Source of the DNA: Tissierellia bacterium
Lineage (GTDB): Bacteria; Bacillota; Clostridia; Tissierellales; Tissierellaceae
Reading direction: 5' to 3'
DNA length: 47,215 bases
Assembly (NCBI GenBank): GCA_028708575.1
Contig: JAQVYQ010000001.1
Coordinates: forward strand, 69,740 to 116,954
This document shows, piece by piece, positions 17,601-24,036 of the stretch. Made by a program: the position numbers and the translations under genes. Numbering within the stretch: position 1 is the stretch's first letter; the number at the start of each line of letters is the position of its first letter. Under the pieces are notes generated by a model. The model saw nothing but the letters and a program-made list of their open reading frames with translations, had not been told where the DNA came from and made no database searches.

Positions 17601-18194
17601 GGAATTAACAGACCAAGTGATGATTTAGTTAATGCAATAGATAAAAAGTCTCTTAAAGGACTAATCATATTTGGAGAAGATGTAGAAGGTGTTAATTTAG
17701 AGAATCTAGAATTTCTAGTAGTTCAAGACTTATATCTAACACAAACAGCAAAGAATGCAGATGTAGTACTTCCTGCAGTAAGCTATGCAGAAAGCACAGG
17801 AACATTTACAAGCACAGAAAGAAGAATACAAAATATAAATTCAGCCATACCAGCGTTAAGTGGCTATATGAACTGGGAAGTTGTAAATGAAATGATGTAT
17901 ATTTTAGGTAAGACTGATAATTACAAGAGCCTTGAAGAAATAACTGAAGAAATATCTAAGAATATAAATGGATATTTGGGATTAAATAGATTAACAGAAA
18001 GCTCATATTGGCCATTAGGAGGATCCAATGTTCTTTATATAGAGGGATTCAACACGGTAGATAAAAAGGCTAATTTGAAGTTGGTAAGTGATGCAAAACT
18101 ATTTGAAAAGAGACCTACTACTGATTATGTAGAAAAAGAGTTAGATAAGGTTGTTTCAAGTATGGGAGAGATTTCAGAGGTATTAAAAAAATAA
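14604..18194 (+). CDS. NuoG/GltD/formate-dehydrogenase-like fusion subunit (Stn-type candidate)
   Basis: A 1196-residue fusion. Residues 1-85 are a NuoG-type 2Fe-2S domain (Cys36, 47, 50, 64). Residues 95-500 are a GltD/NfnB-like NADPH module with 4Fe-4S cysteines 100-155, FAD motif GGGPGG (200-205) and NADPH motif GGGNTA (330-335). Cys616-626 and Cys659-669 bind two 4Fe-4S clusters. Residues 690-1196 resemble formate dehydrogenase alpha, with the first cluster (Cys695, 698, 702, 730) kept. The Sec/Cys molybdenum ligand is replaced: the RxUHG region reads FNRNYGG, placing Asn820 at the Sec position and Tyr821 at the His. Formate oxidation is therefore unlikely. With NuoE/NuoF it best fits an NADH/NADPH/ferredoxin transhydrogenase of the Sporomusa (Stn) type. 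Confidence 0.8.
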   Translation: MTTINLNIDGKEVEGILGQSILDIANANGIDIPTMCYDERVEMYGSCGLCVVEVEGKNKLLRACSTIASEGMVIDTKSPKVVSTRKAALELILSDHTGDCYAPCKRACPGETDCQGYVGLIANGEFKESLKLIKEQLPLPACIGRVCPHPCEDACRRQLVEEPVSIAYLKFFVADIDLKDKEVFMPDILPATGKRIGIIGGGPGGLSAAYFLLASGHEVTIYDMMPEMGGMLRYGIPEYRLPAKVVDEEIAIIEKMGAKFVNNIKIGKDIDLKYIRKNYDAVYISIGAWKSSSLKVKGEDLPGVIGGIDFLRKVALNQPISIGEKVAVVGGGNTAMDACRTAIRLGAKEVYLLYRRTEEEMPAEAIEIKEAREEGVTFKFLVTPEEIIPENGKASKIKLQKMELGEPDASGRRRPNPIEGEFEILDVDLVIGAIGQQVSLEGFEEIEKTDRGTIVSDKSTFSTNITGVFAGGDAINKGADIAIKAIGDARKSSDIINSYLEGDIVPYEAPYVVIRDDIVKAEDYADIEKAYCSPMPHLSAEDRKYNFEEVNLGFSAQKAIEDAKRCLECGCHDVFECKLYNYANQYDVHPEKFAGEVHYREHDDEHPFIVRNADKCILCGLCVRVCNEVMDNGALGLVDRGFDTIVKPALDLKLGETSCISCGQCVSVCPVGAIQERLQIEKSVPVETKETKTICSFCSVGCNINLNTRGDMLYRALPNDHSKVDNGLLCVKGRFGYDQAHKKTRLVKPLVRKNGKLEETSWDEALKLASKKMQSLKMQYGSQSVGVSVSDRYTNEEIYIIKKFAKDFLNTDYITSFNRNYGGIEDVLGLDASTNTFDELKVADYILLIGSDIMKDHTIAALKIKEAVEKDGKLVVINDFDSQIDDWANKKICADNNVKILKEILKAIIDLGLEAKNANGFEELKESLIDIKPSEDAKEIALEYTQAKKTMIVFDQNYLTADGAKLIADIAVISGQIGKPRRGIIELKPKNNSQGLVDMGINRPSDDLVNAIDKKSLKGLIIFGEDVEGVNLENLEFLVVQDLYLTQTAKNADVVLPAVSYAESTGTFTSTERRIQNINSAIPALSGYMNWEVVNEMMYILGKTDNYKSLEEITEEISKNINGYLGLNRLTESSYWPLGGSNVLYIEGFNTVDKKANLKLVSDAKLFEKRPTTDYVEKELDKVVSSMGEISEVLKK

Positions 18195-18209
18195 GCATAA
18201 GTGTAAATT

Positions 18210-18243
18210 AAAAAGGCTGGAATTGAAAAGTTTCAGCTTTTTT
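18210..18243 (+). terminator. Rho-independent terminator of the NuoEF operon
   Basis: AAAAAGGCTGGAATT pairs with AGTTTCAGCTTTTT through about 14 positions including G.U pairs, around a GAA loop, and runs into a T-tract. It lies 16 nt after the stop at 18194. Confidence 0.8.
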
Positions 18244-18572
18244 ATTGTCTTATCACTATCATAAAAAACATGAAGTTACAATGATAATTAATCTAGATAA
18301 TGTTAAAACTATAAATAATCAATATATGATGATTTATAGTTCCCCTAAGACTATAAATTTTGTAATCATACAGCAATAAAATAAAAAGAAGACACTAGGC
18401 TAATTTATTTGAAGAAAAATATAGTAATGCAAATAACATAAATACTAGGAATCAGCTATGCTACTTTAAATCATGCAAATATTTCATTACTAATAGTATG
18501 AAAATGTCCAACCTTGACACTTAATGAAAACATGCTATAATGAACTAGTATCAATCATTACAACAATTTAAT
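18244..18572. other. Intergenic region between the bifurcating complex and selC
   Basis: No gene is visible in this AT-rich stretch. The only supported element is the selC promoter at 18514-18541. Confidence 0.5.
18514..18541 (+). promoter_or_regulatory. Promoter of selC
   Basis: Consensus TTGACA (18514-18519) and TATAAT (18536-18541) are separated by 16 bp. Initiation would fall near 18548, about 25 nt before the mature tRNA. Both hexamers are perfect sigma-A matches, so selC appears strongly and constitutively expressed. Confidence 0.85.
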
Positions 18573-18669
18573 GGGGGTAGATGAGTGCTGGTGGGCTCTC
18601 CGGTCTTCAAAACCGGCACGAGGGGTTAGGAGCCTCTTGGGTGGGTTCGATTCCCACATACTCCCGCCA
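18573..18669 (+). tRNA. selC: tRNA-Sec (anticodon TCA)
   Basis: A 97-nt tRNA with the features of bacterial selenocysteine tRNA. The anticodon stem CCGGT/ACCGG encloses loop CTTCAAA with anticodon TCA at 18607-18609. A long variable arm (GAGG.../...CCTC) follows. The T arm is GTGGG-TTCGATT-CCCAC. The acceptor GGGGGTA pairs with TACTCCC with one G.U, then discriminator G and an encoded CCA. The eighth acceptor pair appears to be G.A, a mismatch. It reads UGA as selenocysteine after charging with serine by SerRS and conversion by SelA. No selA, selB or selD and no Sec-decoding gene lie in the window. Confidence 0.93.
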
Positions 18670-18676
18670 TGGAAAT

Positions 18677-18704
18677 TTGGCGATTTTAATCGTCAATTGT
18701 TTTT
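18677..18704 (+). terminator. Terminator of selC
   Basis: TTGGCGATT and AATCGTCAA form an inverted repeat with one G.U around a very short centre, followed within a few bases by a run of six T. It lies 7 nt after the encoded CCA, so selC is a single-gene transcript. Confidence 0.8.
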
Positions 18705-18784
18705 TGTAAAGATAATATTAAATGGTTAATATTATATATTTTGTGTTCCATATTAAAATAGTGTTAAATATTTTAAAAAAACGC

Positions 18785-18813
18785 TTGACATTTTAAATTA
18801 TAAAACATATAAT
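18785..18813 (+). promoter_or_regulatory. Promoter of the serine T-box operon
   Basis: Perfect TTGACA (18785-18790) and TATAAT (18808-18813) with 17-bp spacing. Initiation near 18820 is just upstream of the first T-box stem I. No comparable promoter is seen between the two T-boxes, so both leaders are probably on one transcript. Confidence 0.85.
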
Positions 18814-18834
18814 CATCTTTAAATAATAAAATGC

Positions 18835-19057
18835 AATGAAGAAAAATAGTAATTAGAAATTATCTAGAAGAGAGCAAATGGTCGGTGAGAATTTGTAGAT
18901 AAGCTAATGAATCCATTTCTGAGTTTCTTACGAAATAAGTAAGACGCACACCTTGCGATAAAGGTATCGAGTGAACAGATGATATTTGTCTGTTAATTTG
19001 GGTGGCAACGCGGAAGTTAATCTCTCGTCCCTTATTATAGGGATGTGAGATTTTTTT
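18835..19057 (+). promoter_or_regulatory. Serine T-box riboswitch, copy 1
   Basis: A complete T-box leader. Stem I has the AGAGAG and GGTGAGA blocks. The specifier reads TCC (18912-18914) in the GAA-TCC-A context, which selects tRNA-Ser. The T-box motif GGGTGGCAACGCGG is near 19000, and the terminator pairs CTCTCGTCCC with GGGATGTGAG before a T-run ending at 19057. Uncharged tRNA-Ser should favour antitermination. No gene follows directly; a second copy comes 113 nt later. Confidence 0.93.
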
Positions 19058-19170
19058 ATATGTGATACAAATGTATAAATCTTGAATTTTGTAAGACTAA
19101 TCACATTGGTATGTGATTATAAGGAATCAAATGGAATTGAGAGATTATACTATTTAAAATTATATTTGAC

Positions 19171-19400
19171 AATGAAGAAAAGTAGTAATTAGAAATTATC
19201 TAAAAGAGAGCAAATGGTTGGTGAGAATTTGTAGATAAGCTAATGAATCCATTTCTGAGTTTCTTACGAAAAAAGTAAGACGTAAACCTTGCGATAAAGG
19301 TATCGAGTGAACAGATGATATTTGTCTGTTAATTTGGGTGGTAACGCGTGAGATCTGCTCTCGTCCCTTATTATTTAGGGATGAGAGCTTATTTTTTTTG
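19171..19400 (+). promoter_or_regulatory. Serine T-box riboswitch, copy 2
   Basis: Near-duplicate of copy 1, shifted by 336 nt, with about eight differences by eye up to the T-box motif. The specifier is TCC at 19248-19250, the motif reads GGGTGGTAACGCG, and the terminator pairs GCTCTCGTCCC with GGGATGAGAGC before a T-run. The serC-like start codon is 26 nt after its end. Two leaders in series should require two uncharged tRNAs per transcript, giving lower leak and a sharper response to serine starvation. Confidence 0.93.
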
Positions 19401-19425
19401 ACTACGATTATAAGGAGGAATAAAA

Positions 19426-20499
19426 ATGCATACGAAATTATTTATACCAGGTCCGGTAGATGTAAGAGAAGATGTGCTAGAAAAAATGGCAACACCTCAA
19501 ATAGGACACAGAACTAAAGACGCATCAAATCTACAAAGGAATATATCAGAGAAGATGAAAAAAGTCTGGAATACTAAGGATGAAATCTTGCTATCAACAT
19601 CATCAGGTTCTGGACTTATGGAAGGTGCCATTAGATCTTGTACAGCTAAAAGAGCAGCAGTCTTTTCTATAGGTGCTTTTGGCAAGCGTTGGTATGAAAT
19701 GGCAATATTTAATAATGTAGAAGCTGATTTATTTGAAGTAGAGATGGGCAAGGCTACAAATCCAGATGATATTGATAAAGTATTAAAAACTGGGAAATAT
19801 GATTTAGTTGCTATCACACACAATGAGACGTCTACAGGCATAGCAAATCCAATAGAAAAAATAGCAGAAGTATTAAATAAATATCCAGAAGTTGTCTTCT
19901 GTGTAGATATGGTAAGTTCAGCTGGTGGGCACAAGGTTAATATAGATGAATTAGGTATAGATATAGTAATTACATCTAGCCAAAAATGTTTAGGAATTCC
20001 AGCAGGTCTTTCAATATGTACATTTTCAGAAAAGGCTATAGAAAGAGCTAAAACAGTAAAAAATAGAGGATATTACTTTGATTTATTAAATCTTTATAAA
20101 TATATAATAAAAAAGGATTATCAATACCCTTCAACGCCTTCAATTCCTCATATGTTTGCATTAGATTATCAACTTGATTATATTTTAAATGTGGAAGGTA
20201 TTGAAAACAGATATAAAAGGCATTCAGATATGGCTGGAATAGTTCAAAACTGGGCAAAAGATAAATTTGATTTATTCGGAGACGAAAAATATCTATCTAG
20301 AACAGTAACAGCAGTAAAAAATACTAGAAATATTAATGTTGCAGATTTAAATAATGAACTTAAAAAAAGAGGTATGATGATATCCAATGGCTATGGAGAT
20401 TTAAAGGAAGAAACATTTAGGATAGCTCATATGGCAGATACACAGATTGAGGATATAAATGAGCTATTAAACAATATTGAAGATATATTAGGAATCTAA
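19426..20499 (+). CDS. Class V aminotransferase acting as phosphoserine aminotransferase (SerC-like)
   Basis: A 357-residue fold-type I PLP enzyme of the alanine-glyoxylate/serine-pyruvate aminotransferase family. Lys187 in SSQKCLG is the cofactor lysine and Asp161 in VDMVSSAGG binds the pyridine nitrogen. The N-terminal PGPVDVRE is typical. AAGGAGGAA lies before ATG 19426. Placed behind serine T-boxes and before serA, it most likely makes phosphoserine from 3-phosphohydroxypyruvate, a job done by this family in many Clostridia that lack canonical SerC. Alanine- or serine-glyoxylate transamination is the alternative. No serB phosphatase is in the window. Confidence 0.85.
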   Translation: MHTKLFIPGPVDVREDVLEKMATPQIGHRTKDASNLQRNISEKMKKVWNTKDEILLSTSSGSGLMEGAIRSCTAKRAAVFSIGAFGKRWYEMAIFNNVEADLFEVEMGKATNPDDIDKVLKTGKYDLVAITHNETSTGIANPIEKIAEVLNKYPEVVFCVDMVSSAGGHKVNIDELGIDIVITSSQKCLGIPAGLSICTFSEKAIERAKTVKNRGYYFDLLNLYKYIIKKDYQYPSTPSIPHMFALDYQLDYILNVEGIENRYKRHSDMAGIVQNWAKDKFDLFGDEKYLSRTVTAVKNTRNINVADLNNELKKRGMMISNGYGDLKEETFRIAHMADTQIEDINELLNNIEDILGI

Positions 20500-20517
20500 T
20501 AATAGGGGATGATCAAA

Positions 20518-21432
20518 ATGAAAATTTTAGCAAATGATGGCTTAGATATAAAAGCCGTAAAAAAATTTAAAGAAGAAGATATAGAAGTAGAAACTAATCA
20601 CTATGATAAGGATGAACTATTAGAAGTAATTAAAGATTATGATATTCTTATTGTTAGATCTGCAACTAAGGTGAATAAAGAAGTTATTGATGCCGCAATT
20701 GGTACAAAGTTAAAGCTAATAGTAAGAGCTGGAGTTGGTTTAGATAATATTGACCTTAAGTATGCAAATGAAAAAGGAATTGATGTAAGAAACACTCCAA
20801 ATGCTAGTAGTAATTCTGTTGCTGAATTAGTACTAGGTCATATAATTGGTCTTTCAAGGTTTATACCTATTTCAAAAGTTACAATGAGTGAAGGAGCTTG
20901 GAATAAGAAATCATATACTGGAGTTGATATTTATGGAAAGACACTTGGTATTATTGGATTTGGTAGAATAGGAAAGGCCCTAGCTGATAAAGCAACAGCT
21001 CTTGGTATGAAGGTTATATTTTATGATAAATATATTAAAGAAGATAATAAATATCAATACCATACTTTAAATGAGGTTTTAGAAAGTGCTGATTATATTT
21101 CACTTCATGTTCCAGCAACAGGTGAACCACTTATAGGAGTGAAGGAATTTTCTCTAATGAAAGATGGGGTGTTTATAGTAAATGCTTCTAGAGGGGGAAT
21201 TATTGATGAGAGAGCACTATTAGATATGCTTAATACAAATAAAGTAGCAGGGGCTGGTCTAGATGTATATATTGATGAACCAAATCCAAATTTAGATATT
21301 TGTAATCATCCTAAAGTATCTTGTACTCCTCATATAGGTGCTGCTACGGCAGAAGCCCAAGAAAGAATTGGTGATGAAATAATAGATATAGTTGATGAGT
21401 TTTGTAAACAAGTAAAATACAAGGTAAATTAG
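20518..21432 (+). CDS. serA: D-3-phosphoglycerate dehydrogenase, short form
   Basis: A 304-residue D-2-hydroxyacid dehydrogenase. The NAD-binding GFGRIG is at residues 147-152, NASRGGIIDE carries the substrate arginine, and CTPHIGAAT supplies the catalytic histidine. It oxidises 3-phosphoglycerate in the first step of serine synthesis. ATG 20518 is preferred over ATG 20509 because AGGGG lies 9 nt before the former and abuts the latter. There is no C-terminal ACT or ASB domain, so serine feedback at the enzyme is probably absent and control falls to the T-boxes. Second gene of the serine operon. Confidence 0.88.
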   Translation: MKILANDGLDIKAVKKFKEEDIEVETNHYDKDELLEVIKDYDILIVRSATKVNKEVIDAAIGTKLKLIVRAGVGLDNIDLKYANEKGIDVRNTPNASSNSVAELVLGHIIGLSRFIPISKVTMSEGAWNKKSYTGVDIYGKTLGIIGFGRIGKALADKATALGMKVIFYDKYIKEDNKYQYHTLNEVLESADYISLHVPATGEPLIGVKEFSLMKDGVFIVNASRGGIIDERALLDMLNTNKVAGAGLDVYIDEPNPNLDICNHPKVSCTPHIGAATAEAQERIGDEIIDIVDEFCKQVKYKVN

Positions 21433-21441
21433 GAGGTAAAT

Positions 21442-22680
21442 ATGATTACGATTAAACCATTTAGAGGATATAGACCTGAAAAAGGATTGGAAAATAGGAT
21501 AGCTTCTAAACCATATGATGTATTAAGTCATAATAATGCTTTAGAAATAGGTAATGAGAATCCACTTTCCTTTGTTCATATTATTAGACCGGAGATTGAT
21601 ATGCCTGAAGATACAAATCCATATTCTAATGAAGTATATAAGAATGCAGGGAAAGCACTTCAAGATTTTATTGACAAAGGATATCTAGTTGAAGAGGGAA
21701 AAAAGGTATTATATATATATAGACAAATTATGAATGGAAGAGAACAAAATGGTATAGTGGGTTGTATCGCTATAGATGATTATGGTGAAGGTAGAATTAA
21801 GAGACATGAATTTACTAGAGTTGATAAAGAAAAGGACAGAATAAATCATTTTTATGCTACTCAAGCGAATACTGAACCTGTATTCTTATTTTATAAAAAG
21901 AAGGGCGAATTAAATAGATTTATTGAAAACTGGACATCGAATAATCAACCAGTGTACAATTTTACATCTGAAGATGGAGTTAAGCAAATTCTTTGGGTTG
22001 TAGATGATGGGAATAGTATTCAAAACATACAAAAAGTATTTAAAGATATTGATAGCTTATATATAGCAGATGGACATCATAGAACAGCTTCTTCTTATAA
22101 AGTTGGATTGACAATGAGAGAAGAAAATACAGATTATACAGGTGAAGAGGAATTTAACTACTTTTTGTCAGTCATATTTCCAGGTGATGAGCTTTATATA
22201 ATGCCTTACAATAGAATAGTTAAGGATTTGAATGGAAATAGTGAAGAACAATTCTTAGAGAAGGTTTCTAAAGGTTTCGATATTGAGCCGTTAAAATCTT
22301 TGACACAACCTATGAAGAAACATGAAATTGCTGTGGCTTTCAAAGATAAAGCCTATAAGATAATCCCTAAGAAAGATATATTTAATAATGCTGATGAAAT
22401 TGATTGTTTAGATGCTTCAATATTGCAAAATAATATATTAGCACCAATACTTGGAATTGAGGATCCTCGGGTTGATAATAGAATTGAATTTTATGGTGGG
22501 GAAGGTATGATAGGCACTATAATCAACCGATTAAATGATGATATGCAAGTAGCATTCTTACTGTATCCTACTCAAATTGAAGAAATAACGGCAGTAAGTG
22601 ATATTAACAAGGTCATGCCTCCAAAGTCTACTTGGTTTGAACCTAAGCTTATGAGCGGACTATTTGTTCACAAATTTTAA
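21442..22680 (+). CDS. DUF1015 family protein of the serine operon
   Basis: A 412-residue cytosolic protein of the DUF1015 family. The N-terminal PFRGYRP and SKPYDVL, the central DGHHRTAS (about residues 211-218) and the FLYK-type segments are the conserved blocks. AGGAGG lies before ATG 21442, 9 nt after serA. The family is recurrently found with serA and serC in Clostridia and Thermotogae; kinase activity on serine (SerK-like, ADP-dependent) has been reported for archaeal relatives. A role in phosphoserine/serine interconversion is therefore plausible and would explain the missing serB. That link is inference. Confidence 0.8.
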   Translation: MITIKPFRGYRPEKGLENRIASKPYDVLSHNNALEIGNENPLSFVHIIRPEIDMPEDTNPYSNEVYKNAGKALQDFIDKGYLVEEGKKVLYIYRQIMNGREQNGIVGCIAIDDYGEGRIKRHEFTRVDKEKDRINHFYATQANTEPVFLFYKKKGELNRFIENWTSNNQPVYNFTSEDGVKQILWVVDDGNSIQNIQKVFKDIDSLYIADGHHRTASSYKVGLTMREENTDYTGEEEFNYFLSVIFPGDELYIMPYNRIVKDLNGNSEEQFLEKVSKGFDIEPLKSLTQPMKKHEIAVAFKDKAYKIIPKKDIFNNADEIDCLDASILQNNILAPILGIEDPRVDNRIEFYGGEGMIGTIINRLNDDMQVAFLLYPTQIEEITAVSDINKVMPPKSTWFEPKLMSGLFVHKF

Positions 22681-22689
22681 TAGAAGATT

Positions 22690-22731
22690 AAAAAAGAGCA
22701 TTCATTAAGTTTTTATTGAATGCTCTTTTTT
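22690..22731 (+). terminator. Terminator of the serine operon
   Basis: AAAAAAGAGCATTCA and TGAATGCTCTTTTTT form a perfect 15-bp hairpin with a 12-nt loop, ending in a T-run. It starts 10 nt after the DUF1015 stop. Confidence 0.9.
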
Positions 22732-22846
22732 ATAGGAAATGAAAATTATTATCATGTTTTTTTAAATCATAGAACTATAGAAAATTTAAAAAAACTATAT
22801 TTAACATTTCCATAGTAGCTATTTTATAGCAATTGTTAATCTGCAT

Positions 22847-22875
22847 TTGAATAAGTAGAGGATATACTTTATAAT
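22847..22875 (+). promoter_or_regulatory. Promoter of the first SbcD/SbcC-like pair
   Basis: TTGAAT (22847-22852) and TATAAT (22870-22875) are separated by 17 bp and lie 40 nt before the start at 22915. Confidence 0.7.
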
Positions 22876-22914
22876 TAGGTTAATGAATTTTAAGCTTTAT
22901 TTTGGAGGTGCAAA

Positions 22915-24036
22915 ATGATTGATAAAAAAATAAAGATATTTCATACTGCTGATTTACATATTGGAATGTTGTTTAATAGATATCCAGATTTTTTAAAAGA
23001 TGATTTACGAAAATCAAGAATAGATACATTATCTAATATGATAAAAATGGCTAATGATTCAGAAAGCAATATTTTTGTAATTGCAGGCGATTTGTTTGAT
23101 AAAGTTAATGGAATAAACAAGAAAATAATTAGTGAAGTTTCAGATGCATTAAACACTTTTATTGGTCAATGTATTTTAGTATTGCCAGGAAATCATGATT
23201 ATGATAATGGGATGATTGACTTATGGACTTACTTGGCAAATAATTTATCGGATAATATAATCTTATTAAACGAAGAAAAACCATACTCATTAGACGATTA
23301 TGGGATAAATGCTATGATTTACCCTGCTCCATGTCATTCAAAACACTCAGATAAGAATAATTTAGATTGGATCAAACAAGAGAAACTAGATGAAAATATG
23401 ATAAATATTGGAATAGGACATGGAGCAATAACTGATATTTCACCTGATTTGAAAAACCAGTATTATAGCATGACTTTGCAAGAACTCAACGATATACCTA
23501 TGGACTTATGGTTGTTAGGGCATACACATATTCCGTATCCTGAGCAGGACAATGTAACTGATATTAAGGTTTTTAATTCTGGTACTCCTGAGCCAGATGG
23601 TCTTGACTGCAAACATGAGGGTAATGCATGGATAATTACTATTGACAATGAAAAAAGCATATCTGCAAAAAGAATAGTTACGGGCACATATAAATTCGTA
23701 GACAAAGAATATGAAATAAAGGATGAAGACGATATCGATAATATAATTGATGATTTAATGGTTAATAACCCTAGTATGACTATTGCAAGGATTAGCTTGA
23801 AGGGTAGAATAGATGAATACATAATGGACTATTATTATAAAGTTCATGAAAGATTAAATAATGAACTAGCTTACCTAATAACAGATATCAATGAACTAGG
23901 TATTAAAGTAACCTCTGAGAAGATTTATAAAGAATTTTCAGAAAAGTCATTCCCGCAGGAATTTTTACTTGCATTAGCTGATGATGAAGATACATTACAA
24001 CTAGCATATGAGTTAATAATGGAGGTGAAAGAGTGA
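22915..24036 (+). CDS. SbcD/YhaO-like metallophosphoesterase (DNA repair exonuclease family)
   Basis: A 373-residue calcineurin-like phosphoesterase of the Mre11/SbcD group. Metal ligands are visible in HTADLHIG (Asp13, His15), GDLFD, GNHDYD and GHTHIP. The C-terminal 100 residues form the capping domain expected for partner binding. TTGGAGGTG lies before ATG 22915. It overlaps the SbcC-like gene by 4 nt, so the two should form a nuclease-ATPase complex acting on DNA ends or hairpins. The architecture is nearer to YhaO than to classical SbcD. A second, diverged copy lies at 45237. Confidence 0.82.
   Translation: MIDKKIKIFHTADLHIGMLFNRYPDFLKDDLRKSRIDTLSNMIKMANDSESNIFVIAGDLFDKVNGINKKIISEVSDALNTFIGQCILVLPGNHDYDNGMIDLWTYLANNLSDNIILLNEEKPYSLDDYGINAMIYPAPCHSKHSDKNNLDWIKQEKLDENMINIGIGHGAITDISPDLKNQYYSMTLQELNDIPMDLWLLGHTHIPYPEQDNVTDIKVFNSGTPEPDGLDCKHEGNAWIITIDNEKSISAKRIVTGTYKFVDKEYEIKDEDDIDNIIDDLMVNNPSMTIARISLKGRIDEYIMDYYYKVHERLNNELAYLITDINELGIKVTSEKIYKEFSEKSFPQEFLLALADDEDTLQLAYELIMEVKE

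Noticed and set aside
12306..18194. NAD-dependent formate dehydrogenase complex
   Set aside because: The alpha-like domain lacks Sec/Cys and the adjacent His at the molybdenum site, and carries a GltD-type NADPH module.
12306..18194. HydABC electron-bifurcating hydrogenase
   Set aside because: No H-cluster motifs (TSCCPxW, MPCxxKxxE) occur in the third subunit.
18244..18513. Small gene upstream of selC
   Set aside because: Frames are short, lack ribosome binding sites and are interrupted repeatedly.
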